Positions 8,173 through 16,141 are shown, counted from the stretch's first letter. The stretch is DNA of 27,179 bases from Enterobacteriaceae bacterium UBA5654 (GCA_002421005.1 DIJC01000002.1:1-27179), one strand, 5' to 3'. Numbers and translations are program-made. The notes: a model not told the origin generated them from the sequence alone.

Positions 8173-8281
8173 GTAGGGTACAGAGGTAAGATGTTCTATC
8201 TTTCAGACCTTTTACTTCACGTAATCGGATTTGGCTGAATATTTTAGCCGCCCCGGTCAGTAATGACCGGGGCGTTTTTTA
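8173..8281 (+). ncRNA. spf: Spot 42 small regulatory RNA
   Basis: A 109-base Hfq-binding sRNA that base-pairs with and represses mRNAs for secondary carbon metabolism (galK among others), forming a feed-forward loop with CRP. The sequence starts with GTAGGGTACAGAGGTAAGAT and is nearly identical to the E. coli RNA throughout, including the single-stranded pairing regions. It ends in a terminator hairpin, CGCCCCGGTCA and TGACCGGGGCG, with a T-run. Relative to E. coli the stem carries a compensated pair change (C-G for A-T), which keeps the fold. It lies in its conserved place between polA and engB. Confidence 0.97.
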
Positions 8282-8321
8282 TTGCGCGAAAGAAAAAGCG
8301 CGGACAATGCCCGCGCCTGAT

Positions 8322-8957
8322 TTACTCTCCGCTCTCTTCGTCCTCGACGACAGAAGGCAGATCGCTAAACCAGCTATCCAGCTTCTGGCGCAGTTTATCC
8401 ACGCCCAGCTTCTTCAGTGATGAAAACGCTTCAACCTGCACATCACCGTTAAAGGCGAGAACCGCCTCTCGCACCATATTAAGCTGCGCTTTACGCGCGC
8501 CGCTGGCGAGCTTGTCGGCTTTAGTCAGTAAGACCAGCACCTGAATATTGCTTTCGACCGCCCACTCAATCATCTGCTGGTCGAGATCTTTCAGCGGATG
8601 GCGAATATCCATCAGGATCACCACGCCCTGTAAACACTGGCGTTTTTCGAGGTATTCACCGAGCGCGCGCTGCCACTTAATTTTCATCTCTTCCGGGACT
8701 TCGGCATAACCGTAACCGGGAAGGTCAACCAGACGGCGGCCTTCGGCAACTTCAAACAGGTTAATCAGCTGCGTGCGGCCCGGGGTTTTCGAGGTGCGCG
8801 CAAGGTTTTTCTGGTTCGTCAGCGTATTCAGGGCGCTTGATTTGCCCGCGTTGGAGCGGCCAGCGAAAGCCACTTCGATGCCGCTATCACCGGGAAGATG
8901 GCGAATATCCGGCGCACTGATAACAAAGTGCGTTTGTTGATAATTAAAACTGGTCAA
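8322..8957 (-). CDS. engB: Ribosome biogenesis GTPase EngB (YihA/YsxC)
   Basis: An essential TRAFAC-class GTPase that helps assemble the 50S ribosomal subunit. The 211-residue product has the G1 P-loop GRSNAGKS at 33-40, the switch-region segment SKTPGRTQ, G3 DLPGYGYAEVP near 78-88, and G4 TKAD. Length matches E. coli (210). The start is a TTG codon at 8957 giving MTSFNYQQTHFV; GGAG lies about nine bases before it, and no ATG or GTG start upstream fits the family N-terminus. The C-terminus is acidic (VVEDEESGE). It is convergent with spf. Confidence 0.95.
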   Translation of the reverse strand: MTSFNYQQTHFVISAPDIRHLPGDSGIEVAFAGRSNAGKSSALNTLTNQKNLARTSKTPGRTQLINLFEVAEGRRLVDLPGYGYAEVPEEMKIKWQRALGEYLEKRQCLQGVVILMDIRHPLKDLDQQMIEWAVESNIQVLVLLTKADKLASGARKAQLNMVREAVLAFNGDVQVEAFSSLKKLGVDKLRQKLDSWFSDLPSVVEDEESGE

Positions 8958-8992
8958 AATGGCCGTCTCCGTTAATTCTGGCGTTGGTCGCG

Positions 8993-8998
8993 ATTATA
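8993..8998 (-). promoter_or_regulatory. Candidate engB -10 element
   Basis: TATAAT is read on the minus strand about 36 bases before the engB start codon. The -35 region 17 bases upstream (ACAGTC) is poor. It is the only consensus -10 in the gap before engB. Confidence 0.45.
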
Positions 8999-9196
8999 CC
9001 TGAACACAGAAAAAAGACTGTTTTTTCAGCCAGGCAACATCTGTAAGAAAAAGCCCTGCACTTTGTAAGATATTGACCATTCTCACTATGCGACATCTCA
9101 CCCACGTTTATGGCCTGAAAATAAATTTGCCTATACAAATCAGGATGTTATTTTTTAAGGTTTTTCCGATTACCCTGAGCGGCTTTTCTCTATATC

Positions 9197-9224
9197 TTGT
9201 ATACCCATCACAGTACGGTAAAGT
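9197..9224 (+). promoter_or_regulatory. csrC promoter (-35/-10)
   Basis: TTGTAT (9197-9202) and TAAAGT (9219-9224) are separated by 16 bases and end about seven bases before the inferred 5' end of CsrC. Transcription of csrC in E. coli depends indirectly on the BarA-UvrY system. Confidence 0.55.
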
Positions 9225-9231
9225 GTGACTC

Positions 9232-9473
9232 ACAGGCGAGGAAGCCAACAGGATTTACGACTCAGGATGAGGGTCAGGAGCGCCAGGAGGCGAAGACGCA
9301 GGATTGTCAGGAAGACAACGTCCCGGAGACGTATTGAAAGGAAATGGAACTGCTACAAGGATTGTTCCATGCTGAAGGAAAAACAGGGTTAGTTGTAAGC
9401 AGACACGGAATGTAATGCCCGTTGAGGGTGTGAGTCAGGAAAAAAGGCGACAGAGTAATCTGTCGCCTTTTTT
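9232..9473 (+). ncRNA. csrC: CsrC regulatory RNA (CsrA antagonist)
   Basis: Sequesters the translational regulator CsrA through many GGA-containing loops and so controls carbon storage, motility and biofilm switching. About a dozen GGA motifs are visible, many as CAGGA or AGGAG. Blocks such as ACTCAGGATGAGGGTCAGGA and GCGCCAGGAGGCGAAGAC are nearly identical to E. coli csrC. The 3' end is a terminator, AAGGCGACAGA and TCTGTCGCCTT, followed by T residues. The central part differs from the E. coli RNA while keeping the GGA spacing. The 5' end is inferred by alignment from memory and may be off by a few bases. Length is about 242 bases. Confidence 0.9.
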
Positions 9474-9542
9474 CTTTGCTTGCTTTCTGTTAGATTCCGC
9501 CTCAATTCTATACTAAAGAAAACGGCTCAAAGATCTCATATT

Positions 9543-10049
9543 ATGAAAAAACCAGCACCGGCAGCACCCCGTAGCAAAGCACGCCGTAAAACTCGTGAAG
9601 AGTTGAATCAGGAAGCTCGCGCGCAAAAGCGTAAGAAAAAACATCGCGGCCATACGGCGGGCAGCCGTGCGACGGGCGGCGAAAGCGCATCCGGCGGCAA
9701 AAGTCAGAATAAGCAAAAAGATCCGCGTATTGGTAGCAAAACGCCTGTTCCACTGGGTGTGACCGATGCGCCAGTCACCAGGCAGCACAAACCAAAGAGC
9801 GAGAAACCTATGCTTTCACCGCAGGATGAGCTGGATTTGCTGGAAAATGATGAGCGCCTGGACGCGCTGCTGGAACGTCTGGAAGAGGGCGAAACCCTGA
9901 ATGCTGAAGAGCAGGCATGGGTAGATGCGAAGCTGGATCGCATTGATGCGCTGATGCAGAAGCTGGGTCTTTCTTACGATGATGACGAAGACGAAGAAGA
10001 AACCGAGAAGCAGGAAGATATGATGCGCCTGCTGAAAGGCGGAAAGTAA
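9543..10049 (+). CDS. yihI: Der GTPase-activating regulator YihI
   Basis: YihI binds the ribosome-assembly GTPase Der (EngA) and stimulates its GTP hydrolysis, restraining 50S maturation in early growth. The 168-residue protein has a strongly basic, low-complexity N-terminus (SKARRKTREELNQEARAQKR), a conserved middle (DPRIGSKTPVPLGV, QHKPKSEKPMLSP), helices with ERLDALLERLEEGE and WVDAKLDRIDALMQKLGLSYD, and an acidic tail. The start at 9543 (MKKPAPAAP) fits the family; a longer frame from 9480 would reach the csrC terminator. The Shine-Dalgarno sequence is weak. Its neighbours engB and csrC are conserved. Confidence 0.93.
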   Translation: MKKPAPAAPRSKARRKTREELNQEARAQKRKKKHRGHTAGSRATGGESASGGKSQNKQKDPRIGSKTPVPLGVTDAPVTRQHKPKSEKPMLSPQDELDLLENDERLDALLERLEEGETLNAEEQAWVDAKLDRIDALMQKLGLSYDDDEDEEETEKQEDMMRLLKGGK

Positions 10050-10052
10050 CAT

Positions 10053-10235
10053 TTGCAGCAGGTCGGTCTGCCCGTCCTGCTTATACTCCTTCCGGTAGTA
10101 TGTTATCTGGTGTGGTTATTCGTTAAACTACGACGGTTGTCGCGGCGTCAAAGCTGGCTGCGCAACCGGCTGGTGGCCCGAAACGGGAGGCGGCCGGTAT
10201 CCCGTACCCGCCGACGACATCATCGGAAGGAGTGA
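10053..10235 (+). CDS. Possible small basic membrane protein between yihI and hemN
   Basis: A 60-codon frame begins at a TTG four bases after the yihI stop and ends overlapping the hemN ribosome-binding region. Residues 4-24 (VGLPVLLILLPVVCYLVWLFV) form one strong hydrophobic segment. The rest is extremely basic (KLRRLSRRQSW through RRPVSRTRRRHHRKE), so the tail would be cytoplasmic by the positive-inside rule. The layout recalls the N-terminus of the DUF2489 proteins found beside hemN in other gammaproteobacteria, so it could be a shortened relative or a relic. The ribosome-binding site is weak and I know of no evidence of expression. Confidence 0.4.
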   Translation: MQQVGLPVLLILLPVVCYLVWLFVKLRRLSRRQSWLRNRLVARNGRRPVSRTRRRHHRKE

Positions 10236-10237
10236 GC

Positions 10238-11611
10238 ATGTCTGTGCAGTTAATCGACTGGGATCTGGCCCTGATCCAAAAATATAACTATTCCGGGCCG
10301 CGTTACACCTCTTACCCCACCGCGCTGGAGTTTTCTGAAGACTTTGGTCACGCGGAGTTTTTGCGCGCTGTCGGCCGCTATCCGGCGCGTCCTTTATCGC
10401 TTTATATCCACATCCCTTTTTGTCACAAGCTTTGCTATTTCTGTGGCTGTAATAAAATCGTGACCCGCCAGCAGCATAAAGCAGACCAGTATCTCGACGC
10501 GCTGGAGCAGGAAATTATCCACCGCGCACCGCTGTTTGCCGGGCGTCACGTCAGCCAGCTGCACTGGGGCGGCGGCACGCCTACCTATCTGAATAAAGCG
10601 CAAATCAGCCGCCTGATGACGCTGCTGCGGGCAAACTTCCACTTTGATGACGATGCTGAAATCTCGATCGAGGTCGATCCGCGTGAAATTGAGCTGGATG
10701 TGCTCGATCATTTACGCGTGGAAGGTTTCAACCGCCTGAGCATGGGCGTGCAGGACTTCAACAAAGAAGTGCAGCGGCTGGTTAACCGCGAGCAGGACGA
10801 AGAATTTATCTTTGCGCTGCTTAACCATGCCCGCGACATTGGCTTCACGTCGACAAACATCGACTTAATCTACGGCCTGCCAAAGCAGACGCCGGAAAGT
10901 TTTGCTTTTACCCTGAAGCGCGTAGCGGAACTCAACCCGGACCGTCTGAGCGTCTTCAACTACGCCCATCTGCCGACGTTATTTGCTGCCCAGCGCAAAA
11001 TCAAAGATGCAGATCTGCCGACCGCCCAGCAGAAGCTGGATATTTTGCAGGAAACCATCTCCTCGCTGACGGAAACCGGCTATCAGTTTATCGGGATGGA
11101 CCACTTCGCCCGCCCGGATAACGAGCTGGCCGTCGCGCAGCGTGAAGGCGTGCTGCATCGCAATTTTCAGGGGTATACCACCCAGGGCGACACCGATTTA
11201 CTGGGGATGGGCGTTTCCGCCATCAGTATGCTGGGTGACAGCTACGCGCAGAACCAGAAAGAGCTGAAGCACTACTATCAGCAGGTTGACGAGCACGGGA
11301 ACGCCCTGTGGCGCGGTATCGCGCTGACGCGGGACGAATGCATTCGTCGCGATGTCATCAAAGCGCTAATCTGCAATTTCCGTCTCGACATGAACGCGGT
11401 TGAGCAGGCGTGGGATTTGGATTTTGAGCGCTACTTCGCCGAAGATCTGACGTTGCTGGCACCGCTGGCAAAAGATGGGCTGGTGGACATCCGTGACCAC
11501 ACGATTGAAGTGACCGCCAAAGGCCGCCTGCTGATCCGTAATATCTGCATGTGTTTTGACGTTTATCTGCGTCAGAAAGCCCGGCTACAACAGTTCTCCA
11601 GAGTGATTTAA
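10238..11611 (+). CDS. hemN: Oxygen-independent coproporphyrinogen III dehydrogenase
   Basis: A radical SAM enzyme that decarboxylates coproporphyrinogen III to protoporphyrinogen IX during anaerobic haem synthesis. The 457 residues match the E. coli length. The [4Fe-4S] cluster motif CHKLCYFCGC gives Cys62, Cys66 and Cys69, with a further Cys at 71. The SAM-binding segment HWGGGTPTYL, then IEVDPREI and MGVQDFN, and the substrate-side segment NYAHLPT follow. The ATG at 10238 is preceded by AAGGAG at good spacing; a GTG two codons upstream overlaps that site. It ends at a hairpin shared with yshB. Confidence 0.97.
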   Translation: MSVQLIDWDLALIQKYNYSGPRYTSYPTALEFSEDFGHAEFLRAVGRYPARPLSLYIHIPFCHKLCYFCGCNKIVTRQQHKADQYLDALEQEIIHRAPLFAGRHVSQLHWGGGTPTYLNKAQISRLMTLLRANFHFDDDAEISIEVDPREIELDVLDHLRVEGFNRLSMGVQDFNKEVQRLVNREQDEEFIFALLNHARDIGFTSTNIDLIYGLPKQTPESFAFTLKRVAELNPDRLSVFNYAHLPTLFAAQRKIKDADLPTAQQKLDILQETISSLTETGYQFIGMDHFARPDNELAVAQREGVLHRNFQGYTTQGDTDLLGMGVSAISMLGDSYAQNQKELKHYYQQVDEHGNALWRGIALTRDECIRRDVIKALICNFRLDMNAVEQAWDLDFERYFAEDLTLLAPLAKDGLVDIRDHTIEVTAKGRLLIRNICMCFDVYLRQKARLQQFSRVI

Positions 11612-11640
11612 TCGGGATGGCGGGAAAGCGGGAAGGGCAA

Positions 11641-11673
11641 AACGCCTTCCACCCGCCGGGGGTGGAAGGCGTT
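11641..11673. terminator. Bidirectional terminator between hemN and yshB
   Basis: A perfect 14-base stem, AACGCCTTCCACCC and GGGTGGAAGGCGTT, has a five-base loop. On the minus strand it is followed by TTTTG, which fits termination of yshB. On the plus strand it follows hemN by 29 bases with only a short T-run. Confidence 0.8.
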
Positions 11674-11679
11674 CAGATG

Positions 11680-11787
11680 TTAACTCAGAAAATTAACCAG
11701 CGCCGCGCACAGAATTGCCGCAATCGCCGTTTGGGGCGTGTGGCTTGCTGCACCGCTTGATAATAAATTAATCACTGATTCCAGCAT
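11680..11787 (-). CDS. yshB: YshB small protein
   Basis: A 35-residue hydrophobic peptide starting MLESVINLLSSGAASHTPQT and ending in a putative membrane helix, AIAAILCAALVNFL. It matches E. coli YshB (36 residues) in sequence and in its place between hemN and glnG. A strong GGAGG ribosome-binding site lies five bases before the ATG, which fixes the start. The E. coli protein is expressed as a small membrane protein, and a role for YshB in intracellular Salmonella has been reported. The molecular function is unknown. Confidence 0.88.
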   Translation of the reverse strand: MLESVINLLSSGAASHTPQTAIAAILCAALVNFLS

Positions 11788-11896
11788 GATGACCTCCGGT
11801 ATTACCGGGCCGATCATACCGAACTCATCGGAACAGTAAAGTACAAAATAGCAGCAATTTACGCGCAATAAATACTCTTTATTACGCGGAGTTGGC

Positions 11897-13306
11897 TTAC
11901 TCCATTCCCAGCTCTTTCAGCTTGCGGGTCAGGGTATTACGCCCCCAGCCGAGCAGCCTTGCCGCTTCCTGTTTGTGACCCTGCGTATGACGCAGCGCGG
12001 TGGTCAACAGCGTGCGCTCCAGTTCAGGCTGGGCTTCAGAAAGCAGATCCTGATGCCCGGAACGTAAGGCCCGGTCAGCCCACTGCGCCAGCAGCGTGGC
12101 CCAGTTATCCGGGTGCGTTTGCGACGGGCTGTCCGGGACCGTGGTCTCAAACAGTTCACCGGGCAGATCCTGAATCAGCACCTCCTGGCCCGCCGCCATC
12201 ACCGTCAGCCAGCGGCAGGTATTTTCAAGCTGGCGCACGTTACCCTGCCAGGCAAGGCGCGTCAGCGCCGCCTCGGTTTCCGGGTGCAGAAGCTTTGTCT
12301 CCACGCCCAGTTCACGGGCGGCAACCTGAAGGAAGTGGCGCGCCAGACGTGGGATATCTTCCCGGCGCTCGCGAAGCGGCGGCAGATGCACGCGGATCAC
12401 GTTCAGGCGGTGAAATAAATCTTCACGGAACTTACCTTCCTGCACGCGCAGTTCAAGATTCTGGTGGGTCGCGGCGATGATCCGCACGTCCACCTTTACC
12501 GGCGCATAGCCCCCGACGCGATAAAACTGACCGTCGGCAAGCACGCGTAGCAGGCGCGTCTGGACATCGAGCGGCATATCGCCAATTTCATCAAGAAACA
12601 GCGTCCCGCCGTCCGCCTGTTCAAAACGCCCCTGGCGAATGGTGTTCGCGCCGGTAAACGCCCCTTTTTCGTGGCCGAACAGTTCGGACTCAATCAGATC
12701 TTTCGGTATCGCTGCCATATTCAGCGCGATAAACGGCGCTTTGGCGCGCGGACTATGGCGATGCAGCGCGTGGGCTACCAGCTCTTTCCCGGTGCCGGAC
12801 TCGCCGTTAATCAGCACGCTTATTGATGACCGGGAGAGACGGCCAATAATGCGGAACACATCCTGCATGGCAGGCGCTTCGCCGATAATATCGGTCGTTG
12901 GCCCGTTCACCTCGACGTTACGCGGCTGCTGCTGCTCCTGATAGTGGCTGATGGCGCGTTCGACCAGCGCGACGGCCTCGTCGATATCAAACGGTTTTGG
13001 CAGGTAATCAAACGCGCCCTGCTGGTAGGCGCTGACGGCGGCGTCCAGGTCGGAGTGGGCCGTCATTATGATGACCGGGAGCATCGGATGACGTTGCTTG
13101 ATCTGTTTTAACAGCGCCAGCCCGTCCATACCCGGCATACGGATATCGGAAAGCAGCACGTCCGGCGTTTTGGTCGCCAGCGCGTCCAGCACGTCGCTAC
13201 CGCTTTCAAAAGTGATGCAGGTGAGTCCTGCGCCGGTGAGCGCGCGTTCAAGCACCCAACGGATGGAGCTATCGTCATCGACTACCCAGACTATCCCTCG
13301 TTGCAT
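11897..13306 (-). CDS. glnG: Nitrogen response regulator NtrC (GlnG)
   Basis: A sigma54 activator phosphorylated by NtrB under nitrogen limitation; it activates glnA and many nitrogen-scavenging operons. The 469-residue product has a receiver domain (about 1-120) with Asp54 in LLSDIRMPG and Lys104 in PKPFD. The AAA+ domain (about 140-370) has Walker A GESGTGKE at 168-175 and the sigma54-contact loop GAFTGA at 215-220. A Fis-type helix-turn-helix lies at the end (HTQGHKQEAARLLGWGRNTLTRKLKELG). All key residues are intact. glnL lies 12 bases upstream in the same operon. Confidence 0.98.
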   Translation of the reverse strand: MQRGIVWVVDDDSSIRWVLERALTGAGLTCITFESGSDVLDALATKTPDVLLSDIRMPGMDGLALLKQIKQRHPMLPVIIMTAHSDLDAAVSAYQQGAFDYLPKPFDIDEAVALVERAISHYQEQQQPRNVEVNGPTTDIIGEAPAMQDVFRIIGRLSRSSISVLINGESGTGKELVAHALHRHSPRAKAPFIALNMAAIPKDLIESELFGHEKGAFTGANTIRQGRFEQADGGTLFLDEIGDMPLDVQTRLLRVLADGQFYRVGGYAPVKVDVRIIAATHQNLELRVQEGKFREDLFHRLNVIRVHLPPLRERREDIPRLARHFLQVAARELGVETKLLHPETEAALTRLAWQGNVRQLENTCRWLTVMAAGQEVLIQDLPGELFETTVPDSPSQTHPDNWATLLAQWADRALRSGHQDLLSEAQPELERTLLTTALRHTQGHKQEAARLLGWGRNTLTRKLKELGME

Positions 13307-13318
13307 AAACTCACGCCT

Positions 13319-14368
13319 CTATTTTTTGATCGGCAGGTAAACCGAGAATTCGGTATGGCCTGGCCAACTGGTAAATTCGATTTTTCCGCTGTGCTGATCG
13401 ATAAGACTGCGGGCAATGGATAAGCCCAGCCCGGTGCCGCCTTCACGCCCACTTACCATTGGATAAAACAGCGTATCCTGGAGATGCGAAGGAATACCTG
13501 GCCCGTTGTCTTCCACGTCAATGCGCGCCGCCAGACGATAGCGCACGCCGTGTAGCGTCAGCTGGAACGCGGTGCGCGTGCGTAGGACGATTTCCCCGCC
13601 CTCCGGCCCCAGCGCCTGAAGCGCGTTACGCACCACATTCAGCAAAACTTGCTCTATCTGGTCAGGATCGTGCGGCAACTCCGGCAAACTGGGGTCGTAA
13701 TCGCGTACCAGTCTCACGTTGTCCGGCAGCTCCATCGACACCAGTGTCACCACCCGCTCCGCGACTTTATGAATACTTTCGGTAACGTGCAGACCCGGCT
13801 GTTGCGGCCCTAACAGGCGATCAACCAGATTACGCAGGCGGTCAGCCTGTTCGATAATCACTTTGGTGTATTCCAGCAGGGCCGGATCGGGCAGCGCTTT
13901 ACTAAGAAGCTGCGCCGCGCCGCGTAGTCCGCCCAGCGGATTTTTGATTTCATGCGCCAGGCCGCGCACTAAATCGCGCGCGGCGACCTGCTGCGCATGT
14001 TGAAGCTGCTCCTGGCTAAGACGGCGCTGATTATCCATCGGAGCCATTTCCAGCAGGATCATCCCGTCCGGCAGGCGCTGCGCCGTCAGCGAGAGAATAT
14101 GAGAGCGCCCGTCGATCACCAGCGTGACTTCGTTATCGGTAAAGCCCTGTCCGGCGCGCAGACTTTCCTGCATCAGCCCGATATTCAGGGAGAAATAGCT
14201 CAACAGTTCCGGCAGCGGCGTACCAAATAATTTTCGCGAACTTTGCGCCAGCAGCTGTTGCGCCGCCGGATTCGCGTAATGCACCGCCAGGTCATCATCG
14301 ACCAGCAAGATACTGTTGATTAACGAGTTGAGGATCTGCCCAGCATCGGGCAGCACGCCGGTTGCCAT
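13319..14368 (-). CDS. glnL: Nitrogen sensor histidine kinase/phosphatase NtrB (GlnL)
   Basis: A cytosolic two-component kinase that phosphorylates NtrC when nitrogen is scarce and, with the PII protein GlnB, dephosphorylates it when nitrogen is plentiful. The 349-residue product has an N-terminal PAS domain (about 10-115), the dimerisation/phosphotransfer segment GLAHEIKNPLGGLRGA with His139, and an ATPase domain with the N-box NVVRNALQAL, the G1 box DNGPGI and the G2 box GREGGTGLGLSIAR. There are no membrane segments, as expected. It can be expressed from glnA readthrough and from its own NtrC-repressed promoter just upstream. Confidence 0.97.
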   Translation of the reverse strand: MATGVLPDAGQILNSLINSILLVDDDLAVHYANPAAQQLLAQSSRKLFGTPLPELLSYFSLNIGLMQESLRAGQGFTDNEVTLVIDGRSHILSLTAQRLPDGMILLEMAPMDNQRRLSQEQLQHAQQVAARDLVRGLAHEIKNPLGGLRGAAQLLSKALPDPALLEYTKVIIEQADRLRNLVDRLLGPQQPGLHVTESIHKVAERVVTLVSMELPDNVRLVRDYDPSLPELPHDPDQIEQVLLNVVRNALQALGPEGGEIVLRTRTAFQLTLHGVRYRLAARIDVEDNGPGIPSHLQDTLFYPMVSGREGGTGLGLSIARSLIDQHSGKIEFTSWPGHTEFSVYLPIKK

Positions 14369-14386
14369 TTAGCAGTCTCCTTAGTG

Positions 14387-14403
14387 TGCACTAATTTAGT
14401 GCA
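14387..14403. promoter_or_regulatory. NtrC-binding palindrome at the glnL promoter
   Basis: TGCACTAATTTAGTGCA is a perfect palindrome around one base and fits the NtrC consensus closely. It lies about 19 bases before the glnL start on the minus strand. In enteric bacteria NtrC bound here represses the weak internal promoter glnLp. Confidence 0.88.
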
Positions 14404-14442
14404 GTATAAGCGTAAGTGGATGAATCGGGTGAGTTTGGTGGA

Positions 14443-14468
14443 GAAAAAAGCCCATCCAGAGATGGGCT
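14443..14468 (-). terminator. Terminator between glnA and glnL
   Basis: Read on the minus strand, AGCCCATC and GATGGGCT form an eight-base stem with a four-base loop, followed by TTTTTT. It lies 36 bases after the glnA stop. Partial readthrough is expected, since glnL and glnG are also expressed from the glnA promoters in related bacteria. Confidence 0.88.
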
Positions 14469-14504
14469 GAAAGTTTCCACGGCAACTTCAACTAACAACG
14501 AAAA

Positions 14505-15914
14505 TTAAACGCTGTAGTACAGCTCAAATTCTACCGGGTGCGGCGTCATGCGTACGCGGTCATTTTCTTCGCGACGCAGGGCGATGTAGGCGTCAATCGC
14601 TTCATCGGTAAACACGCCGCCAGCGGTCAGGAATTCGCGGTCCAGATCCAGCTCGTTCAGCGCTTCTTCCAGAGAGCCTGCAACCTGCGGGATTTCTTTC
14701 GCTTCTTCCGGCGGCAGATCGTACAGGTTTTTGTCCATCGCTTCGCCTGGGTGGATCTTGTTCTTGATGCCGTCAAGACCGGCCATCAGTAGCGCAGCAA
14801 AGCACAGGTACGGGTTAGCCGCCGGGTCCGGGAAGCGCACTTCGATACGACGAGCTTTCGGAGACGCCACCACCGGGATACGGATGGAAGCAGAGCGGTT
14901 ACGCGCAGAGTAAGCCAGCATAACCGGCGCTTCATAACCCGGAACCAGACGCTTGTAAGAGTTGGTGGTCGGGTTAGACAGGGCATTGATCGCTTTAGCG
15001 TGTTTAATCACGCCGCCGATGTAAAACAGCGCCTGCTCGGACAGCCCGGCGTATTTGTCGCCAGAGAACAGGTTGGTGCCGTTTTTGGACAGCGACATAT
15101 GGCAGTGCATACCTGAACCGTTATCGCCGAACATCGGTTTTGGCATAAAGGTCGCGGTTTTACCGAAGCGATGAGCCACGTTATGCACGACATATTTGTA
15201 AATCTGAATTTCGTCGGCTTTTTTGGTCATGGTATTGAAGCGGGTTGCCACTTCGTTCTGACCTGCGGTTGCCACTTCGTGGTGATGTGCTTCAACCACC
15301 AGGCCCATCTCTTCCATCACCAGACACATGGTGGAACGCAGATCCTGCGCGGAATCTACCGGCGGAACCGGGAAATAGCCGCCTTTTACTGCCGGACGGT
15401 GGCCTTTGTTGCCGCCTTCGTATTTGGTGGAGGAGTTCCAGGCACCTTCGATATCGTCAATGGCGACGTGAGAGCCGGAGATAGAGCTGCCAAAGCGCAC
15501 GTCATCAAACAGGAAGAATTCTGGTTCTGGCCCGAACAGCACGGTATCAGCGATACCGGTAGAGCGCAGATACTCTTCTGCACGTTTGGCGATAGAACGC
15601 GGATCGCGGTCGTAGCCCTGCAACGTGCCCGGCTCAAGAATGTCGCAGCGAATGATCAGGGTTGATTCTTCGTAGAACGGGTCAATCACCGCAGTAGAAG
15701 AATCCGGCATCAGAACCATGTCAGATTCGTTGATACCTTTCCAGCCACCAATCGAGGAGCCATCAAACATTTTGCCTTCTTCAAAGAATTCGGCATTAAC
15801 CTGATGCGCAGGAATTGTGACGTGCTGTTCTTTACCTTTGGTATCGGTGAAGCGCAGATCGACAAACTTCACTTCGTGTTCATTCAGCATCGTCAAAACG
15901 TGTTCAGCGGACAT
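14505..15914 (-). CDS. glnA: Glutamine synthetase, type I
   Basis: Makes glutamine from glutamate, ammonia and ATP as a cytosolic dodecamer; it is the main entry point for ammonium at low supply. The 469-residue length equals E. coli. Visible signatures are FDGSSIGGWKGI near residue 51, metal-site segments PEPEFFLF and VEAHHHEVATAGQNE, the ATP-site stretch KPMFGDNGSGMHCHMS, and NRSASIRIP. NLYDLPPEE carries the adenylylation tyrosine (Tyr397 in mature numbering), so control by GlnE is expected. Expression is governed by the sigma54/NtrC and CRP sites upstream. A GGAGAG ribosome-binding site precedes the ATG. Confidence 0.99.
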   Translation of the reverse strand: MSAEHVLTMLNEHEVKFVDLRFTDTKGKEQHVTIPAHQVNAEFFEEGKMFDGSSIGGWKGINESDMVLMPDSSTAVIDPFYEESTLIIRCDILEPGTLQGYDRDPRSIAKRAEEYLRSTGIADTVLFGPEPEFFLFDDVRFGSSISGSHVAIDDIEGAWNSSTKYEGGNKGHRPAVKGGYFPVPPVDSAQDLRSTMCLVMEEMGLVVEAHHHEVATAGQNEVATRFNTMTKKADEIQIYKYVVHNVAHRFGKTATFMPKPMFGDNGSGMHCHMSLSKNGTNLFSGDKYAGLSEQALFYIGGVIKHAKAINALSNPTTNSYKRLVPGYEAPVMLAYSARNRSASIRIPVVASPKARRIEVRFPDPAANPYLCFAALLMAGLDGIKNKIHPGEAMDKNLYDLPPEEAKEIPQVAGSLEEALNELDLDREFLTAGGVFTDEAIDAYIALRREENDRVRMTPHPVEFELYYSV

Positions 15915-16003
15915 ACTTTAACTCTCCCCGGATTCGGTCATGGTCGTCGTGGTAACGAGGTCTTCAAACGGTCAGACTGGCGTAATTGCCTTAAAAAAGA
16001 TAA

Positions 16004-16020
16004 AGCGAAATCTGTGCCAA
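16004..16020 (-). promoter_or_regulatory. Sigma54 promoter glnAp2
   Basis: Minus-strand TTGGCACAGATTTCGCT has the -24 GG at 16018-16017 and the -12 GC at 16006-16005 with the required ten bases between them. It is essentially the known glnAp2 core of enteric bacteria, about 90 bases before the glnA start. Confidence 0.93.
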
Positions 16021-16050
16021 CTTTCAAATGCCCCCTAAAAGGCGCTATGA

Positions 16051-16085
16051 TGCGCACCATAGTGCAAAAGGGCTGCACCACGGTG
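16051..16085. promoter_or_regulatory. Two weaker NtrC sites near glnAp2
   Basis: GCACCATAGTGC (16054-16065) and GCACCACGGTG (16075-16085) are partial matches to the NtrC consensus. They lie between the sigma54 promoter and the two strong sites. In E. coli, low-affinity NtrC sites in this position limit glnA activation at high NtrC levels. Confidence 0.65.
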
Positions 16086-16092
16086 ATTGTGT

Positions 16093-16109
16093 TGCACCAG
16101 TATAGTGCT
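16093..16109. promoter_or_regulatory. High-affinity NtrC enhancer site 2 of glnA
   Basis: TGCACCAGTATAGTGCT matches the NtrC consensus. Its centre is about 108 bases upstream of the expected glnAp2 start, as in E. coli. Confidence 0.88.
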
Positions 16110-16124
16110 TCAATGTGAACATAG

Positions 16125-16141
16125 AGCACCATATTGGTGCA
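16125..16141. promoter_or_regulatory. High-affinity NtrC enhancer site 1 of glnA
   Basis: AGCACCATATTGGTGCA is a near-perfect palindrome matching the NtrC consensus. It is centred 32 bases (three helical turns) from the neighbouring site, at about -140, so two NtrC dimers can form the activating oligomer. Confidence 0.9.

Noticed and set aside
9125..9140. Short inverted repeat ATTTG/CAAAT before csrC
   Set aside because: Only five-base arms in AT-rich DNA; likely chance.
11959..12480. 173-codon open frame antisense to glnG
   Set aside because: Proline- and alanine-rich shadow of a GC-rich gene, with no ribosome-binding site or known motif.
15171..15665. 164-codon open frame antisense to glnA
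   Set aside because: Fully inside glnA, rich in His, Phe and Cys as expected for a reversed frame, with no start signal.
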